Shown here: piece after piece, positions 21,415 through 33,549 of the stretch
How positions within the stretch are numbered: the first letter of the stretch is position 1
Layout of the letters: each line of letters opens with the position of its first letter
Source of the DNA: Myxocyprinus asiaticus
Lineage: Eukaryota; Chordata; Actinopteri; Cypriniformes; Catostomidae
Reading direction: 5' to 3'
NCBI RefSeq assembly: GCF_019703515.2
Contig: NC_059348.1
Location: 27,740,156 to 27,804,155, forward strand
Length of the DNA: 64,000 bases
Notes under the pieces: generated by a model
What the model was told of the DNA's origin: nothing
What the model saw: only the letters and a program-made list of their open reading frames with translations
Databases searched by the model: none
Translations under genes and position numbers: made by a program

Positions 21415-24244
21415 TTATTTCTGAAAGTGCATCATACCACCTTCTCTTGGTTTACCTTGGTTTAACATTTGATTGTCAGTCCCACTCGCTGTTGTTCTTC
21501 CTCCTCCAAGAGCTCCTCCAAATAAAGGTGTGTTAGACCCCACAGGGCCAAAACCTGTACCTCCTAATCCTGGTTTTCCCATCCCTACTGCATTTGATCC
21601 TGCACTGCTTAATGCTGTTGACCCTGTTCCACTTGCTCCCATATTTCCAGTTGCGCCTGCACTAGATCCAGCACTGCCAAATCCTGTCAATCCTGGTCCT
21701 ATCCCACCCACACCACTTGTTCCTGTCTGGGCTATACCTGTCCTACTTGATCCTGGCCCACTTAATCCTGTGTTGCCCAGTCCAGTCGTAAGAGTCCCTG
21801 TCCCCCCTAGAGATGTACTAAATGGTCCTGTCACACCTGATCCTATGCTGCCCCATCTTGCGCTTGATCCTGCACCACTAAGACTGGGAAATCCTGATCC
21901 AGTGGAGCCAGTCCCTGGCCAGCCCATGTTTGGTTTGCCCAGTCCTGTAGAACTCAGACCAGGTCCTCCAGCATTTGGCATGTTTGGTGAGCCAGCAGGG
22001 TTTGGCACAAATGGATTTCGCATTAGCTGAAAAGTCAGATTTGGAGAGAAAAAAAGTTCATTACAAACATACATTCTTAAATGATAATGGACCATTTTAA
22101 CAGCCCGATGACACGTTTCTGTCTTATTGAGCAGTGTAAATCTAGCAAACTTTTTTATCTTTTCAATTTTCAACACTGACACTGCTATATTTGGTGCCTT
22201 TTTCTCTTTTGACTGCCATAATTTGCCACTCTCTATTTTTTTCCTCTTTTGGAAAGTCGTGGAAATGTAATAGGGCATTTTTTCTTTGCTGTTGGAGCAA
22301 ATGGGAGGCTTGGGAGGGCAAAAATAACATCAGCTGTGGTCTCCTATTAAACACTATATAAGTTTACCCCACTAAAGTTTACTTCTATGTTCAAAACTCG
22401 GATATGAAAAAAGGGTCCATTGCAAATCAAATTATTTGTAATATTGAAAAACATTGCAAAGATATAAAGTATTAAATTGTGAAATTATATTGATTATAAA
22501 ATATATATATTAAAATAAAACAGCTTGTTTACAGTTTTTGACATAACTTTATATTAACCTCACCTTACAGATGGCAAGTGAAGTATTGAGAGTCTCAACA
22601 TTGTAATTGAGCATTTTTATTTCTTTTTCTTTCACTGAAAGTAGGTCATCTTTCAGCTTGTTCTCTCCTTGTAGTTTTCTATTCTCCAGCAGAAGACGTT
22701 CAGTGTCTTGGTCACTCTTTAGCTGAATCTTCTCAAGAATCTTGCGATTCTCCTGAATCATGCTACTGCGATTCTGATTGCACCAATCAGCGTCCTCTCT
22801 CAGGCGTCTGTTCTCTGTCACATATTTGGAGTTTTCACCATTTATTTTTGTAAACTGGTTCCCTACAATGTTCAGATAAGACTGGAGCTTGTTCTCAACA
22901 TCTCTTGAAAGACTACTACAGTTTTCACGGATGTCTTCAAGTTGAATTTTTTGTTTATCACACGATAACTGGAAAGAAATGTGTTTTGAAAAAAGGTCAT
23001 CAATCCTTTTGAGAAATTCTTTGGTGACATTGGGGATTCCTTGTAAAGAAGCGACAAAATCCTCTTTGCATTTCTTTTCATACAGGTTGAGCTCATCTTG
23101 AAGGAAAGCCTTGTCTCGCCTCAGTCCAATTGCTTCCAAGTGATACCTGTCCTTGTCTTTGTTGGAGTTTTCTAACTCAGTTTTCATAGTGCCCATTTTC
23201 TGAGTAAAGTTTGCTTTGACCAGCTTTAGCATTTCCTCTGACTGCTGGAGCATAGCTTGCAAACGTCTGTTGTTGTCTTGAAAAGAAAATTGTTGAAACA
23301 TTACAGATTATTGGTCTATATATATTTATATACTGAACTAAAAAAATACAACATTTAGTGATTGAGAATGCATGCATTCATGCAGTATTTGTACAGGAGT
23401 TACATGTGTTAAATACACAAAACAAAATACAGACTTTTTACTGGTCTACCTTGAGATGAGTAAAGAAAATATTCAATGCAATAATTTTTTCTGAAGAGCC
23501 ATCTCACCATTTGGATCTGGACAGAACATTGGAGGACATGCGCGAGGTGCTTGAGGCATTCTTCTATCAATGTCACACTGAGACTGTAAATGCAGAGTAC
23601 AAAAAAAGTCCATTCAAAAATTAATGGTGAACCACATATGCAATTATTCAGTGTAAATTTATTATTGACAAGGCAGGACATGTTTGACCTGAAAATTACA
23701 CTAGCATCAAGAGAACCTAATCTACAGTTTTCTAATAAACTCTCTCTTCGCCCTACATCAGTTTTCCCTTATAGATTTCATACAAGAGTTCATGTCGTTT
23801 TGTATGAAACTTAATGATATTTACAACAATCATGTGGCTGATTAAATTTGAACTTACCATTCTACTTTGCATTATCCTTATTGTTGCAGATGAGGTATTT
23901 GCCAGTTTGCGTAATTCACCCAGAATCTTGTCATTGCTCAGCTTTGCAGTAAGAGTGACATTCAGTTGTTTTGAGAGGTTCTTTCCATTCTCACGGAGAA
24001 CATGATTTTGCATAGTGAGATCGCTGACACTTTTGTCTAACTCTTGCAGCCTCTTCTCTTCCACGGTCTGCTCAGGCTGTCCGTAGACCAGAAAGAGCAC
24101 TAGACTTACAATGATCAAAGACTGGATGAGTGAGGAGAAAAAGAAGACAGTTTTCATGTAGTAACCACAGCTCTTGCCCTTTGATTTGTGTATCTTCTTG
24201 GCAGCCAGGCCAAAGTTGGTCTTCGAATAAGCACCGTTGTACAT
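21415..24244 (-). CDS. plvap: Plasmalemma vesicle-associated protein, Gly-rich tail variant
   Basis: PLVAP is a single-pass type II glycoprotein of endothelial cells that forms the diaphragms of caveolae and fenestrae. Four exons: 24244-23858, 23583-23508, 23276-22564 and 22026-21415, giving 595 codons plus stop with consistent phases. Residues 1-32 are cytoplasmic and residues 33-55 are a hydrophobic signal anchor ending FLVYGQPEQ, as in mammalian PLVAP (VLFMVYG). N-glycosylation sequons follow (NLS, NVT, NTS). Exon 2 codes a Cys/Pro-rich link (CPPMFCPDPN). Exon 3 is a long coiled coil. Exon 4 codes about 200 residues dominated by Gly, Ser and Thr in GSxGxGxTG-like repeats, where mammals have a short Pro-rich end (human 442 residues in all). 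Position next to ano8 agrees with human 19p13.11. Teleosts have two plvap genes; which one this is cannot be told here. Confidence 0.93.
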
Positions 24245-25249
24245 CACTGCTCAAATGCGGCCCAATAAATTAAGCCCTAGCTGATTCTAAACCTAGATTC
24301 TTTCAGTATGCACAATTGTTCTCCTCAAACATCAAAGCCAAAATAACAAGTGAAATACAGTGTGTTAACGCTGCCAGCTTATATTGTTTTCCTGCACCTC
24401 CCATTGCATGATGCTTCCCTGGTCCACCCTATGGTCATGATTCCGGAGGTTAGAACAACATCACGCACCACTGAGAGGGTGGCCCAAACCCAAACTGTAC
24501 AATGTTCTAACATTCATGTCCTGCCAAGGCAGATCTTTTTGTTTGACAGCATGTTGGCACATGTGACAAAGCACATGGTTTATGTTTTGAACATTATTCA
24601 AAATAATGTTTTTCGATTTTTAGCCACATGTTAAAGCATTCCTGCAGGGAACACACCTCATATAAATGTATATCTGGAATGCACTGAATGGACATGCTTA
24701 CAACTAGTCTTTTTTTAAACATATATTTTCTCAAAGCAATTTATATAGCTATTATGTAATAGGAACCCTAAAATAGGGAAGACTAGGATAGATGAACACA
24801 ATAGATACACACTGGCATACAATTATAACCACAAGGTTGAACTATGTTCTCAGGACAAGGTTGTCATGTCTGTTCAAATTGTCATACTTTTAATGGGGCA
24901 AGTTGTATTAAATGTTATAAATTTATCAATTATAATATTTGTTGGCCAAAACAATGGTTTGATGTTTTTGTATGATTCCTTTAACATTTTTGGTGTTTCA
25001 TTAATTGTTTTGTGTTTCATAATTTGTTTACATTTAGCTGAAAAGCCTATTATGTGCTGTTTAATGGAAGGCTTCACTGTGACAACTTACCCCACATAGT
25101 GTGACAATATTCCCCACTGTTGGGGCATGTTGTCACAAAAAGTCAACAAACTGCTTTTTTTTTTTTTTAGCAGTGATGGTGGTAATGTCTAATAGCTTGT
25201 TTGTAGCAATGACTATAGGGTATATGGCTAAATAGAAATTGCCTTTCTA

Positions 25250-25843
25250 AAATAAATGGGCGCCATCAGGCTGCTGGCTGTTTGACGGTCCAAAAGGCAT
25301 ATTCAGACAGCATAAAAGTAATTCACATGTCTCCAGTCGATCAATTAATGTCTTCTGTAGCAAATCGGTGGTTGGTGTAAGAAACAAATCGATAATTAAA
25401 ACGTTTTTAACTTTAAATCGTTGTTTCTGCCCAGCGCTGTATTTCAGTTTGAAATGAACTAACTCTCACATGACGTTCATTCCTCTGTTGTATACAAAGT
25501 GCACGCTTCCAACTTCTCGCGTGAACGCACCATAGCACTTATGTCAATGGTGCATCGACTGCTGGCAGGAAACGGTCTTTTATAAGTTAATAAAGTTTTA
25601 ATTATCCGTTTTTATTTTTACACAAACCTGTCGTGTGGATTACTTTTATGCTGTCTAAATATGCCTTTTGGACCGTCAAACAGCCAGAAGCCTGATGGCA
25701 CCCATTTACTTGCAATGTATGGACAAACAGAGCTGAAATCTGTTTATAAACATCTTCTCTTCAGTTCTGAAGAAGGAAAGTCATACACATCTGGGAAGTA
25801 AATCATGAGAGGATTTTCATTTTTGGGTGAAATAACCCTTTAA
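25250..25843. repeat. Palindromic MITE, right end intact
   Basis: The arm at 25258-25345 (GCCATCAGGCTGCTGGCTG, then TTTGACGGTCCAAAAGGCAT) is repeated inverted at about 25640-25710. The right end, TTTTTGGGTGAAATAACCCTTTAA, belongs to the TTAAAGGGATAGTTCACCC family; the matching left end is not clear. Confidence 0.75.
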
Positions 25844-27071
25844 CAGACAAATAGTGACTTTGAGTCCCACTCAAATGCATGTGACATCAGATTAACAAAG
25901 GTTAGGTCAGATGTAATACCAAAGTAATCCAAAATTAATCAGATTAGATTACCAAAAAATAAAAAAATAATAAAAAAATAAAAAAACAGTAATCCAAGAG
26001 ATAATGTTACTATTTACAATTTTAGTAAAATAATTTGTAATCAGTATTTGATTACAATTCCGGAGTAAAAAGCTTTCGACCAAAGCTTTTTAGTCCACGA
26101 AAGTGTTAGTTAGAACATGTAGATATTATTACTCCTCTAACCCAAAACCTTTAGCTTTCATATATTACTCTGAAGTTATTGAGCCATATGTTTCTAAAAG
26201 TCAAAAGTAATTACACTGTAGCCTAATAGATGGTTACTATTTCTGATGTCTGATCTTTAGCCCTGCAAAGAGCCAGAGTAAGTATATTATGAAAGCATGA
26301 GGCTTCCTTGCCAGGAATTGTTGATGTTCAAACTTGATTCTAACAGGAAGCAGTAATTCAGAGCTGTGTCTTAGAGTGACAAACACAAAAGGTACTGTCG
26401 GGACACTTCTTAAGTAAACTACTGGACAAATCAAGGAAATCATCAATAAACACAGATGTATACACATTTGCTGACATTATCAGTAACAAATCGTCCTGTT
26501 TATCTCTTTCTAAAATATGCCTAATGTTAAAATTATCATCATCTAACAAGACTATTCTCACACACTACTGTTTCAAATCTTTCCAAATCCTGGAAAGCTT
26601 GCCAAAACACACAATACCTCATTAACACTACAATTTTTGTGCTTATATTATGCAATCACACTGACAACACTTAGTTTAGCAGTTAAAAAAGGCATCTGAT
26701 GGTGGATCAGATGTGGCAAAAGAGAGGGAAGTTCAAGTGAGTAGAGTGATAATGATTGCAAATGTTATTTTATTTTTATTGTCAAAGATGCTTCAGTTAA
26801 TACAAAAATTTAGAGAGTATATAGCAATCGAACAGTCAGCAAATTGGCTTTGCTAATAGTCAAAGAATATTCGAAAATATTACATTACATTGGTCATGCA
26901 CGTGACGTACTTGTTTTTACATATGTAACCACATATGTGTCATTTCAGGGAAGTGGTATGCTACACACAAAAAAGATGGACCAAAGAAAATATGGACTGG
27001 CAATAGTACCAGTGGCGTAACTGGTTGTCATGACAACAGAAAAATTTAAGAAGCCTCTGATGCAGCATTCA

Positions 27072-27486
27072 GGGCGCTTTCACACTGGGCAAGTTTGCTG
27101 CGGTCCGATTCCATGTTCGATTGTTCCCGGTGCCCCTCGCAGCGTTGGTCTGGTTTCACACTCACTTGATTCTATCGAACCCCGGTTCATTTGCGTTCAT
27201 CTTACGTCATCACAAACACGCATGGAGAACACAACGTGACTCATCATACTTTTTTTATTTATTTTTTTTATTTTGGTGCCATGGCGTAACTCATCAGATG
27301 TCCAGGGGAAGGCGGCTTGCTGCTGCTCGCAAACGGCGTTTTTTGAGGAGACAGCTGATTGCAACGAATTCATTTGCATCTTTGTTTACACTGCACGCTT
27401 ATGCTCGTGTCCAAGGTGAAGTTATCGCCACTGTCATCTCCTATTATACCCTGTATTTATAACCTATAACAGTATGTATACGGTGT

Positions 27487-27518
<32 letters not shown>

Positions 27519-27846
27519 TATTTATAGTCATTGTGGTGTCATTACTTTTTTGCGACTTTCAGGAATGTGTAGATCCTCGTGTGTTGTCGAAACTAATGAT
27601 GTCGTCATCGGCTAAAACGCATGCGCAGGTTACTTTACTTCCTGAACGAGTGCGCACCCGAGTCCGAGTTGTTTTCACATTCACGCGAATCGCGCTATAG
27701 TTCTGTTGCAACCGAACTCAGACCACTTCCTACAGGTTGTCTCGGGTTCGTTCGCGGTGCGCTCCCCGGTCCGCATGACAGCTTTCATATTACCAATTTT
27801 TCACGAACCGTGCTGTTTCGAACTAAACTGCCAGTGTGAAAGCACA
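27072..27846. mobile_element. Non-autonomous DNA transposon with CTTTCACACTGG inverted ends
   Basis: The left end GGGCGCTTTCACACTGGGCA is mirrored at the right by CTGCCAGTGTGAAAGCAC. The interior is GC-richer than its flanks, rich in CG dinucleotides, and contains a GATA/GACA microsatellite (27486-27520). No transposase frame. Confidence 0.75.
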
Positions 27847-28024
27847 TGCACATAACCAAAGCGGCATCAGAGTTTCCCGAAGCACTGAACAGTCCATACA
27901 TGCTGCTAACAACCATGAATGTAACAGTGGTGTAGTCCTAACAACAACAACAACAACAACAACAACAAAGTGGTTTACAATTACCCAGTCCCTGATAGCT
28001 GACCGGTGGTAGGGGGGATAATGT

Positions 28025-29813
28025 TGTAGGGCTTTACTGGTTTAGATCAGTGTTACTATCAGAAATAATTGGTAATTATTTCTTTAGTTATTCATTAATA
28101 TTTAAATTAATTAGTTGAATCTAACTCATTAAAACCTCATATGGGGCCCCAGTAAATGTAGTGCGCTACGTTTAGGAGCGGGTTTGGTTATTAGCAATAA
28201 TTACTAATTATCAAAGATAATTATTAATGATTAAAATCAATAGAACATTGATGAGAATCAATGTTAGCTTTTTTAATCCTTTAAATCAACAATTATCAAA
28301 GATAATCACCAATCATTAACATCTATGATACATTAATTAAAATTAACACTAGCTTAACGATCCTTCAAAATCAACAATCGTCAAAGATAATCATCATTTA
28401 TCAAAAAATCAATAAAATATTAATAAGAATGAACACTGACGTGGTACCACCCTGGAATCAGGGACTAATAACCAGATAGTATAACAGTCTCAATATTAGA
28501 TTGATTTTCGGGAAAAAAACAATGAATGAAGGCTTGAATCCGAACACTGACATCCCGTCAGCATGACGTGTGTGCAAAACAAACCAAAACACTTCTCTTT
28601 GTAATATAAACAAAGTTTATTTATGCAGTAATATTAATTAATAATTAATACAATGCAGTCAATAAACTTCCGACTTACAACTACAAACAAAACAGTGATA
28701 TGATTAGATATGGAAATCAAAATATTCTTATAACACATGAGGGTGTGTGTGTGAGAGTGTGTGTGTGTGTGTTAGTACAAGAGAGAGAGAGAGAATTAAG
28801 TGACGGCCCCAAAGCCGATTTCGCGATCGTGGGAGAGAAAGCAGCTGTTAGTTTATCACTCAGAGACGCGGTGGACAGCTCGTAAACCATCCCGCGGTCT
28901 TTTCTTTAATGGATAAACTCAATTTGCCGGTCTCACCCGCGATGGCGGAAATGCACAACAGTCCAATGTGGTTGGACTACAATACAGCAAATCAAATTCG
29001 TGATAATTAATACCCTGAGTATTAATAATGAGCGGACATGGCGGTCCGTAAACTGTACAAGCAATAACCTTGATACACAAGAATAACACACTATAATATT
29101 CTATCTCTGCCCAGACGTAAACCTCTTACTTGAATTGCATGAGGATGCAGAATGTGTGTTCATCTGTCCTTTAACTCAGACTCGGTTCCTCAAGGCTCAG
29201 GTGATGACAGGAGGCCGTTTCCTCGCTCTGTCGGCGGGCGGTACGGCTGCTGATTCTCGATGGGCTGGCGGAGAAATCAGCAACGTCATTGAAGATGGAA
29301 GAGAAATCTTTTCTCTCTTCATTTCTGCAGGCAACCAGATGAAGATGCGGATTGCTCGGCGGTCTCCTTCGGATCCGTTAGAGTGTTCAGTGGAACACAG
29401 AGTAATCTCAACTCGTCCAGCGAGATGGAGATTGTATGGCCACAGTTTCAAGTCGGACGTTACTTCCTTGTGCCACGAGGTTGCACCTGAGAGCAGCGAT
29501 GAGCTGCGTCTACACACGGCGAGCAAAGTTGCCGGAAGCAAATCCTGGAAGCATTTCAGAGGTATTTCTACTCCTGATGATGTCATGGTTGAGGTGCGTT
29601 CTGTCGTGTGCTTCATCCAATAGGAGTTGAGAGTTCGATCCTTTAGTGAGCAAGGCTTCATGGGATTTGTAGTCTGTTTTGGACTCCCTTTGTTTGATTT
29701 TGGCGCGATTTTTATCAGTACAATTTATAACTTGGTATGTGGGGGCCTGAGTTAGGTTTTACGACTGTGTTAGGCCTGCCTTTGTCTTCTATCTGAATAC
29801 ATGAGGCCCAACA
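28025..29813 (-). repeat. Downstream LTR, 1.8 kb
   Basis: Bounded by the TSD on the left and the polypurine tract on the right. Internally it has AT-rich imperfect repeats at 28190-28430 (TTATCAAAGATAAT-like units) and a (TG)/(GA) run near 28745-28795. The 162-codon plus-strand open frame at 29135-29623 shows no family resemblance and is most likely chance. Confidence 0.8.
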
Positions 29814-30209
29814 TTCCCCCCTTTGGTCTGAAGAGTTGGTTGTTGTCCAGCATCTTTAGAGCAACTGAAGGGCCGAACAGTTCTTGTTGGTTCACAGTAA
29901 CCTGTGGGTTACGCCATCCATGTATTCCTGATAGGAAAGAAAACGGTTGCACAGTCCATACAGTTCATTAGAGTTCACAGAGGCTATATCATCTGGACAG
30001 AGATTGAGGCACATCTGGGCATAGAACTTCTAGCTAAATCTAAAACTACATTCATCACACATAAACATTTCAAGTTATTGGAAGGCACAGCATTAACTGT
30101 AACACAATCCTTTGTTGTTCTTTGGTCATAACACAAAATCAAAGTAGAACCTGATATTGGTTACTAGGAACAAAATGTTAGAGGAAAGGAGGGTTAAAGG
30201 TTAAAAGGC

Positions 30210-31295
30210 TTATCCTTGGAAATTATTGGAGTTAACCTGTGGGATGGGCTCAGACTGGTGTGTAAAACGCGGCTGTACGAGAAGTGAGTCCAGTCTGACC
30301 TGTAGGTGCTGAATGTACCTGTACATGGCGTGTGCAATAATTGCGATGAGCCAAACACTAAGGAGGAGCCAGAGGCCAACCAAACTGATAGGGTGTTCTC
30401 GGTAAGATGATGATCTGCTTAAGTGACTAGGAAATATAGTGGTCAAGCCAGTCAGTTTGAGACTGAACTTCACTAATTTCATCCCTTCAGCCTGAAGCTG
30501 CTGTTGAAGGGTGTCCTCAGTGGTGAGGTTGTGACCTCTAAATGTGTCCTTGATCTCAATTTCTGCGTCATGTTTGTCGACGTTGAGATGATGGAGGACA
30601 ATATTGTCAATGTGCACGGTGGCTCCTTGAGGAACTGTTAAGAACACCATTTGGTTTGGTAGTGTTAGTTTAATGGCTGTATCATGGCGGTTGTATGACA
30701 TTGGGACTTCGGTGGCTGGTGTGTTAACGAGCCAGCGATTGCCTGCTTGCTCTACCCTTGTCTCTGTTCCTTCATCTTTGATGGACATGCTACCTTGACC
30801 CTTGTTCAGGGAGGTAGTTAGTCACCTCTCTAAAAGGGTGTTGCGTTTGGACAAACCCACTGAATATCCTTTGTCTTGATACATATGTTAAGGTTAGGGA
30901 TAAGGTAGAGCGAGGGGTCCTCATCATGGTAGGCGAGTGTTGGTGGTGTTTTGAGGTGAATGTGTGCATTACCTCTCTGAAAACCAACATTAAATACGGA
31001 CTTTAGTCTGTATATATTCTACCTATGATGGTAGATTGAGGATAAATCCTATTTTGAGGTTCTGAGGATTTACATGGATTGGAATTGCAATGCCAAAACT
31101 ATATGCCAGGTGTATCTGTGAAGGTTGCACAATGGAGATAGTAGCAGATCTAAGGATTCGTTCGACAAGGTCTAGGGAGACCAGGTAAGCTGGAATCCTT
31201 CCACCACTCAGACTGTTGACTGAGGAGCTAATTTCCTTGAGGAGGTCCTGCATTAGATCTCTAACTATACGCACATAAATTGTCTTCTCTGACAA
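30210..31295 (-). pseudogene. Envelope-like remnant of the LTR element
   Basis: Two open pieces, 31295-31023 and 30788-30210, in different frames with a gap between them. The first resembles the middle of fish retroelement envelope proteins. The second ends with a hydrophobic segment (SLVGLWLLLSVWLIAIIAHA, about residues 135-154 of that piece) and a short basic tail, as expected of a transmembrane subunit. Together with the position just before the polypurine tract this supports an env gene. It is broken by frame changes and is not expected to be made. Confidence 0.65.
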
Positions 31296-31376
31296 AAGTC
31301 CCTAAAGCGTGCAAAGTGTTATTGATAAGAACGGAGTGCAAATTTACAGTGACTATAGTACCCTGAAGGGTTTTAT

Positions 31377-33333
31377 TCAGGCCCTGTAATTGTTCTTATT
31401 GGAGTCGTCGTCTCTGCTGGATTTTTGGATGATGGCGACTTGTCCATCTGAAGCTGGCGAACTGTTTTCTGGACCAAGTGGTCTCGGCGGAACCAATCGG
31501 TTCAGTAGGTCCTGGCCAACTAACAGTGGTTCCATATTAATGGGACACATGTAAACAGGGTGTACTAGCGTCATCCCTTGAAAGGTGTCAATCCAGGCCT
31601 GTTTTGTGATAGACGACCTATCTTGCAAGTAGCTTGTGATGCTTACGCTGCAGTTCTGTCTGTAACAGTTTGCCAAGGGAGAGCTTTGCTCTAGCCACCT
31701 CTGCGAAGGTGTTGGGATCCATTAGACTATTTCGGAACCGGTGTCGAGTAGTACGTGGGAGCTGAATGACCCATGTGTCAGGCGTTGCCCTTACGGTACA
31801 GATCCCCAAGAAGGTCAGAAAGGAGGGTGTGGCATGTTAGGAGTGACTGTTTTGGGGAGCAACTTGGACCCTGTTCCACTTTTCCCGACCTACAAAGTAA
31901 ACTTTGGCGTTAACGGGAGGGGGTACATTGTCTAGTCATACTGACGGGGTTTCAGTGCCGCGTTCCTTTGAGGAGATCGGCAGACCTGGTGAACAACGGA
32001 GCACGTCAAGCTTAGTTACTAACTAAGTCAAGCATCTCCTTATATCCTCCATCTCTTTTCTCGAATCTTGTTCTCTGAGGGGATTTGAAACCTTTTCTAC
32101 CCACCCACCTTCTTGATTGGGTTTTCGTTTGAACCGCGCCTTTCCTTTCTGCCGGTGAACATTTTGTTGTTTAGGCCTGCTGTGACCCTGGGGGTGTGTC
32201 TGGTCACCACCCCCCTGGTTCTGTTGCCTACCCTGCTGGTGGGGTGAATGGCAGTGAACAGGGGTCCTGTTCTAGCATTCACCTTAACGCGAGGCATTTC
32301 ATTGCCTTCAAGCGCTAGGTCTGCACATTCTGAGGCTTGGATCACCAGGACTCTGGCGTCACCTTCGTGCCCTCGGGCAGGGCGCACGCGTGTCTCCCAT
32401 GCCAGTTGCGCGTGCCTTCTAATTTCCTGCATGGTGGGGTTGCCCATTCTGCAGTGCATCGTGATGTCATATCGCACGCACTCGTGGAGGTTGTGAAGGA
32501 AAAGAGACTTGAAAGCTCATTCCTCCTCCAGACCTGGTGCGTTACTTTCTTGGAAGTACGTGGTTCTCAGGCATCTATAATACTCACGCGGAGGCTCGTG
32601 CCTCTTCTGGGTGATGGCGAAAGCAGCTATGGTAGCAGAGGCTTCATCGATATACAGCGAATACTCCTCGCGTAGGGCTTTACACAGAGCTGAGTAGCGG
32701 TTTCGGGTACTAGTCGGAAGCGTTTCCATGAACGCATGGACACTCCTTACCGTGGTCTTCCATATAAGCTTGAGTTTTCACGTGACGAAGCATAAGGCAA
32801 GTCAACCAGGCAGTGCTTAATTTCTCTGAGATAATTGTCGATGTTTGAATCTCGATTACTTGGGTCAAAGCATTCTGTGTCCCCTGTGAGGGACTCGAGT
32901 TGTCGGATGCACAAGCCTTGGTGTCGGTATGACCACAGGTCGTCCGAGTCATCCGAAACACCATAGTCACTCGGATCGCTATAGCGATGAGGACGACTTC
33001 CTCCCCTTCGTGGTGGCGAAGGAGTCCAGTTGACGCGTGGGGGTGGACCCCGGGTTGTGTACATCTCCCTGGCTAATGGGATCTTCGAGCCGCTTACACC
33101 ACTCTGGGCTTGAAAATAATTGTCCCCCCTCCGTGGTGTGGAATCATTCGGTTTGAAATGCATGGTGGCGTGACTGAAAACTGACTGGGGGGGCAACTGT
33201 AAGGAGGGGCACCTGCATCCAACCAGCGGGCCGCTGGAGGAGCTTGAAAGGTGTCTTGGAGGATGAAGTCAGAGACTGTACCACTAGGGGCAGCTCGGCT
33301 CCTAGCGTGTGTCCTTGGGTTTCTCAGGGGCAC
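31377..33333 (-). pseudogene. gag- and protease-like remnants of the LTR element
   Basis: Four open pieces in broken frames. 33196-32747 and 32729-32517 look like gag: an Arg/Pro/Ser-rich part, then an Ala/Glu-rich helical part with REEYSLYIDEASATIAAFAI. 32477-32097 continues gag with a basic end. 31676-31377 contains PLLVGQDLLNRLVPP, which fits the region after a retroelement aspartic protease. The next element gene to the left is env, so the whole pol core is missing. Confidence 0.6.
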
Positions 33334-33397
33334 ATTTCTACACGTTGTGCTAAAGAGGGGGCCCTCTTCTATGTCAGATGTTGTGCTGTGCGTTTCA

Positions 33398-33549
33398 TGG
33401 GATTTGTAGTCTGTTTTGGACTCCCTTTGTTTGATTTTGGCACGATTGTTATCAGTACAATTTATGACTTGGTATGTGGGGGCCTGAGTTAGGTTTTACG
33501 ACTGTTTAGGCCTGCCTTTGTCTTCTATCTGAATACAAGAGGCCCAACA
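33398..33549 (-). repeat. Truncated upstream LTR
   Basis: About 95% identical by eye to 29658-29813, including GTTTTGGACTCCCTTTGTTT and the GGCCCAACA end. Similarity stops abruptly at about 33397, where gag-side sequence begins, so a deletion removed about 1.6 kb of this LTR and probably the primer-binding site. Confidence 0.85.

Larger units (their letters stand above)
24245..28020. other. Gene-free interval upstream of plvap
   Basis: The plvap promoter should lie just right of 24244. A TTCCGGAG at about 24440 is an ETS-type site, plausible for an endothelial gene but unproven. The rest holds a palindromic repeat (25250-25843), a TIR element (27072-27846) and an (AAC)n run (27942-27968). 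No credible open frame. Confidence 0.55.
28025..33549 (-). mobile_element. Retrovirus-like LTR element lacking pol, with target-site duplication
   Basis: The element reads on the minus strand. The downstream LTR (28025-29813, 1789 bp) begins TGTTGGGCC and ends CCTACA on the gene strand, giving TG...CA ends. Just before it is a polypurine tract AAAGGGGGGAA (29814-29824). The upstream LTR keeps only its first 152 bases (33398-33549). Both outer borders carry the same 4 bp, ATGT (28021-28024 and 33550-33553). In order the interior has gag-like, protease-like and envelope-like remnants. Reverse transcriptase, RNase H and integrase are not found, so the copy cannot move alone. The clade is not settled from sequence alone. 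Confidence 0.88.

Noticed and set aside
21473..22030. 185-codon Pro-rich open frame on the plus strand
   Set aside because: It is the antisense shadow of the Gly-rich last exon of plvap; repetitive composition keeps the opposite strand open.
24866..25099. 77-codon hydrophobic open frame on the plus strand, with another on the minus strand
   Set aside because: AT-rich DNA readily gives hydrophobic frames; no start context, splice support or family match.
29135..29623. Overlapping open frames on both strands, 162 and 154 codons
   Set aside because: They lie wholly inside the 1.8 kb LTR, have no family resemblance and are open on both strands, which suggests composition rather than coding.
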